Origin: Faucicola sp048551375
Lineage (GTDB): Bacteria > Pseudomonadota > Gammaproteobacteria > Pseudomonadales > Moraxellaceae
Reading direction: 5' to 3'
NCBI RefSeq assembly: GCF_048551375.1
Contig: NZ_JBLYZJ010000006.1
Location: forward strand, 105,371 to 169,370
Length of the DNA stretch: 64,000 nt
Below the pieces are notes generated by a model. The model had not been told where the DNA came from. It did no database searches and saw only the letters and a list, made by a program, of their open reading frames with translations. The position numbers and the translations under genes are program-made. Position 1 is the stretch's first letter. Each line of letters opens with the position of its first letter. Positions 61,647 to 64,000 of this stretch are shown one piece after another.

Positions 61647-61665
61647 GATAATGATTATCATTTAT
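61647..61665 (+). promoter_or_regulatory. Fur box upstream of the TonB-dependent receptor
   Basis: GATAATGATTATCATTTAT matches the classical Fur consensus GATAATGATAATCATTATC at 15 of 19 positions. It lies 60-78 bases before the ATG at 61725, in the promoter range, implying iron repression. Confidence 0.8.
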
Positions 61666-61724
61666 ATTATTATTATCACTTCATTGTAACACATCCTATT
61701 ATTTTTGGTAATTTGCGTGGTCTT

Positions 61725-63728
61725 ATGTTAACAACCAATTTTTCCCCAGTATCACATCGTGCATTATCTTATCTTAGCGTCTGTATTTTGACAGCGTTTT
61801 ATTCGTCATCGGTGTTGGCGAGTGAATCCGAACCCACTACAACGCTACAAACCATCACCTTTAACACCCATCAATATACCCCTCAACGACAGGTCGAAAG
61901 TGTCCACCATGACAACTCAGTCAAGGTACAACAAGCCGATTTGATTAGCCAATATTTACCAACCGTAGCAGGCATTAATGTGGGCGGTACGTCTGGAGTT
62001 GACCAACATATTTATATTCGTGGTCTAGGTTCGGATAATGCAGGCAGTGGGCTGAAAATCACGGTGGATGGCGTGCGTCAGCCAGAAACTCGTGGCTTTC
62101 ACCATGCAGGGATTAGTGGGCTTGACCCAGATTTATATAAAACTACCGAAGTCGCTGTGGGTAATAATTCGGTAACGTTGGGCAACAATGCGATTGGCGG
62201 TGGCGTGGCGTTTACCACGGTGGATGCTGAAGATTTATTATTACCCAATCAAAAACTGGGGGCAAAAATCAAACTGGGCTATGGCAGTAATGATAAACAA
62301 TTTCAGCGTACCATTACCACTTATGCCCAGCCAAATGACAAGTTAGATTTGTTATTGTCGTATGGCGAACGTGATAGCGATGGTGGCGAAGATGGTGGTG
62401 GTAAACACATCCAAGGCGATGATATTAATATCAAAAATATCTTAGCCAAAGCCAGTGTCACGCCTATTGATGGACATAAAATCACTGCCAGTTATCAGCG
62501 TTATGACAATGAGGGGCTATACCCATTTCGCCCAAATGTCGGCTATCAAGCCAATTTGCCCAATAATATTAAAGCAGGTTTTTCTAATAATGAAACCTAT
62601 ACGTTGGGCTATCAGTTTAAACCCAATACAAATTTTGAGCTAAATAGCAAAGTTTATCATTTGACCAATGAAGCCCTATCACAAGGTTTGCGTGGCACAA
62701 CGCCGATGAGTATTCAGACCGAAGGCAAAACCGATGGGCTTAATGTCAATATCAAACGAAAAATCCACCAAATACACGCCCTTAACTATGGCGTAGAGGC
62801 ATATAAAAAATCTGCAACCTTACCAACTAGCCAAATTACCGAAGATGCGACCAGTGTCGGCGTGTACTTGCAAGACCGTGTGGACTTTGGGCGATTCGCC
62901 TTGACTCCCGGTGTGCGGTTTGACCATTACACCCCATCCGAACGCCTTAGCAGTGAGGACTACAACCAAGTATCTGGAGCGTTGGCAGGTGAGTTTAAGC
63001 TTACCCCCAATCATACGCTGTTTGCCAGTTACACTCAGTTGTTTAATGGCCCACCATTGCCAGAAACGTTACAGCAAAATGGGCAGGTCTTTATCAATAA
63101 TGATGTAAAAGCCGAAACAGGGGCGAATGCCGAAGTGGGTTTTAGCAGTCGTTTTCAAGGCGTGTTGAATGAACAAGATAAATTGTCGCTGACAGCCAAA
63201 GCCTTTGACACCAAGTATGATAATAAAATCAATCGTTTAAACGGTATTGATTGTACGACAGGCAAAGCAGTCACAGATGGAAAGTGTGCCAGTTATAGCA
63301 ATGCAGGCGACACCAAAATCAAAGGCTATGAGTTAAATGCTAAATATCGCCTCAACAATATCAGCCTAAACACAGGCTATGCCCATGCCAAAAGCGAAAC
63401 CGATAAAGGCTATCGACTTGGTAAAGATGCTGGCGACTTGTTTAATGTTGGTTTTGACTACGCCTTCAATGAGCAATTTAGTTTTGGCAGTAATATTCGC
63501 CATGTGGCAAGTTTGACACGCCAAACCAGTGGCACTGCGGTATCACGTTTGCCAAGTTTTACCACTTATGATGTGTTTGGTAGTTATCGTCCTAGTGCGT
63601 TAAAAAATCTTAGTATTGATGCAGGGGTCTATAATCTAAGCGATGCTGAGTATGCCGAACATGTTTCAAACAGTAGCGATAAAGCCATGGGACGCAATGT
63701 CAAAGTATCCATGAGTTATCAGTTTTAA
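61725..63728 (+). CDS. TonB-dependent outer-membrane receptor, probably for heme or an iron chelate
   Basis: Start at the ATG at 61725 (MLTTNFSPVSHRALSYLSV), giving 667 residues; the longer frame from 61602 lacks a signal. A signal peptide ends near SSSVLASE. The plug domain has a TonB-box region (TTLQTITF), then LGSDNAGSGLKITVDGVRQP; the C-terminal strands end GRNVKVSMSYQF. The plug and barrel layout is that of heme/hemoglobin and metal receptors (HutA/HmuR-like). A Fur box lies upstream. It is downstream of the MFS gene, but probably independently transcribed. Confidence 0.88.
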   Translation: MLTTNFSPVSHRALSYLSVCILTAFYSSSVLASESEPTTTLQTITFNTHQYTPQRQVESVHHDNSVKVQQADLISQYLPTVAGINVGGTSGVDQHIYIRGLGSDNAGSGLKITVDGVRQPETRGFHHAGISGLDPDLYKTTEVAVGNNSVTLGNNAIGGGVAFTTVDAEDLLLPNQKLGAKIKLGYGSNDKQFQRTITTYAQPNDKLDLLLSYGERDSDGGEDGGGKHIQGDDINIKNILAKASVTPIDGHKITASYQRYDNEGLYPFRPNVGYQANLPNNIKAGFSNNETYTLGYQFKPNTNFELNSKVYHLTNEALSQGLRGTTPMSIQTEGKTDGLNVNIKRKIHQIHALNYGVEAYKKSATLPTSQITEDATSVGVYLQDRVDFGRFALTPGVRFDHYTPSERLSSEDYNQVSGALAGEFKLTPNHTLFASYTQLFNGPPLPETLQQNGQVFINNDVKAETGANAEVGFSSRFQGVLNEQDKLSLTAKAFDTKYDNKINRLNGIDCTTGKAVTDGKCASYSNAGDTKIKGYELNAKYRLNNISLNTGYAHAKSETDKGYRLGKDAGDLFNVGFDYAFNEQFSFGSNIRHVASLTRQTSGTAVSRLPSFTTYDVFGSYRPSALKNLSIDAGVYNLSDAEYAEHVSNSSDKAMGRNVKVSMSYQF

Positions 63729-63776
63729 ATCTATTGGTACTGTCGAGGTTAATCATCTCTGTTATCTTTAACTGTA

Positions 63777-63998
63777 TTAGTCCAGACCTAATCTGACAAT
63801 TCCAACCCAAATCCAAGGGTGATTTGCTAATATTAACCAGGTTAGGCTGATATCAAATTTAAGGCTGAGCATTAGCCACCAAATTGCATACACGATGAAA
63901 AAGGACGCAAAAAACTTTTTCATAACTGAAGTTACGCAGTCTTCAACAGCTTTAATTCGGCAAAAGCCGACTGAGAAGCTGAGAGTAATAACCGATAT
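63777..63998 (-). CDS. 3' end of an unknown membrane protein, or a 48-residue small membrane protein
   Basis: A frame on the minus strand is open from the window edge to the TAA at 63777-63779. From the ATG at 63923 it encodes 48 residues with a hydrophobic stretch (FFIVYAIWWLMLSLKFDISL) and a second near the end (WIWVGIVRLGL). The frame also continues upstream past the window edge, so the true start is unknown. No Shine-Dalgarno precedes 63923. The remaining bases (63729-64000) show nothing else I can support. Confidence 0.3.
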   Translation of the reverse strand: MSVITLSFSVGFCRIKAVEDCVTSVMKKFFASFFIVYAIWWLMLSLKFDISLTWLILANHPWIWVGIVRLGLD

Positions 63999-64000
63999 CT

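Noticed and set aside
1..64000. tRNA and rRNA genes
   Set aside because: I saw no T-loop or cloverleaf-like sequence and no rRNA segment; GGTTCGAC strings belong to the REP-like repeat.

Overview
The window looks like chromosomal DNA of a gammaproteobacterium of the family Moraxellaceae, most like Moraxella osloensis and relatives. The reasons are moderate base composition (by eye low-to-mid 40s %GC), gammaproteobacterial gene orders (dapA-bamC-purC, pabC-mltG-tmk, lptM-lysA-dapF-xerC, ackA-pta, coaBC back to back with radC, serB back to back with a ytjB-like gene), and many short palindromic intergenic repeats. The genus is an inference. I found no rRNA, tRNA, CRISPR array or intact transposase gene.

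Layout. 1-9046 (minus strand) is one tightly spaced run: yqiJ-like OB-fold membrane protein, a small unknown, a flotillin/YqiK-like protein, a RhuM-Fic gene split by a frameshift, a zinc-ribbon protein, an AT-rich DUF4062 protein, and the N-terminal 934 residues of a very large 'DNA repair ATPase' that leaves the window. 9.2-16.9 kb holds a thioesterase, bestrophin, metallophosphatase, rhomboid protease, a one-membrane-span OmpA-domain protein and a ubiquinone FAD hydroxylase. 17.1-20.2 kb is a 1042-residue HD plus GHKL-ATPase protein of conflict-system type. 20.3-21.5 kb is ubiH. 21.9-29.3 kb is the carbamoyl-phosphate synthase locus, in which carA and carB are separated by a ComF-like phosphoribosyltransferase, a SLOG protein, an ABC-like ATPase and a PIN nuclease. 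29.6-40.5 kb carries greA, argG, a UPF0149 gene, serB, dapA-bamC-purC, nadB and tmk. 40.5-51.9 kb carries mltG, pabC, rpoH with an acidic extension, thiS, rpoN, a nitrilase with a minisatellite, xerC, dapF, lysA and lptM. 52.2-63.7 kb carries a small orphan gene, ackA-pta, a NYN/LOTUS protein, nadD, coaBC, radC, an MFS exporter and a Fur-box TonB receptor.

How the genes work together. Carbamoyl phosphate (carAB) and argG serve arginine and pyrimidine synthesis. dapA, dapF and lysA give diaminopimelate and lysine. nadB and nadD serve NAD. ackA-pta handle acetyl phosphate. rpoH, rpoN and greA are transcription factors. bamC-like, lptM, mltG, rhomboid and OmpA-domain genes serve the envelope.

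The most interesting accessory parts are the carA/carB insertion (PRTase-SLOG and ATPase-PIN pairs), the HD-GHKL gene with an abrupt composition change, and the flotillin operon carrying RhuM-Fic and DUF4062 genes. Intergenic spaces hold several families of miniature inverted-repeat elements. One family uses the same terminal repeat around at least three different palindromic cores.
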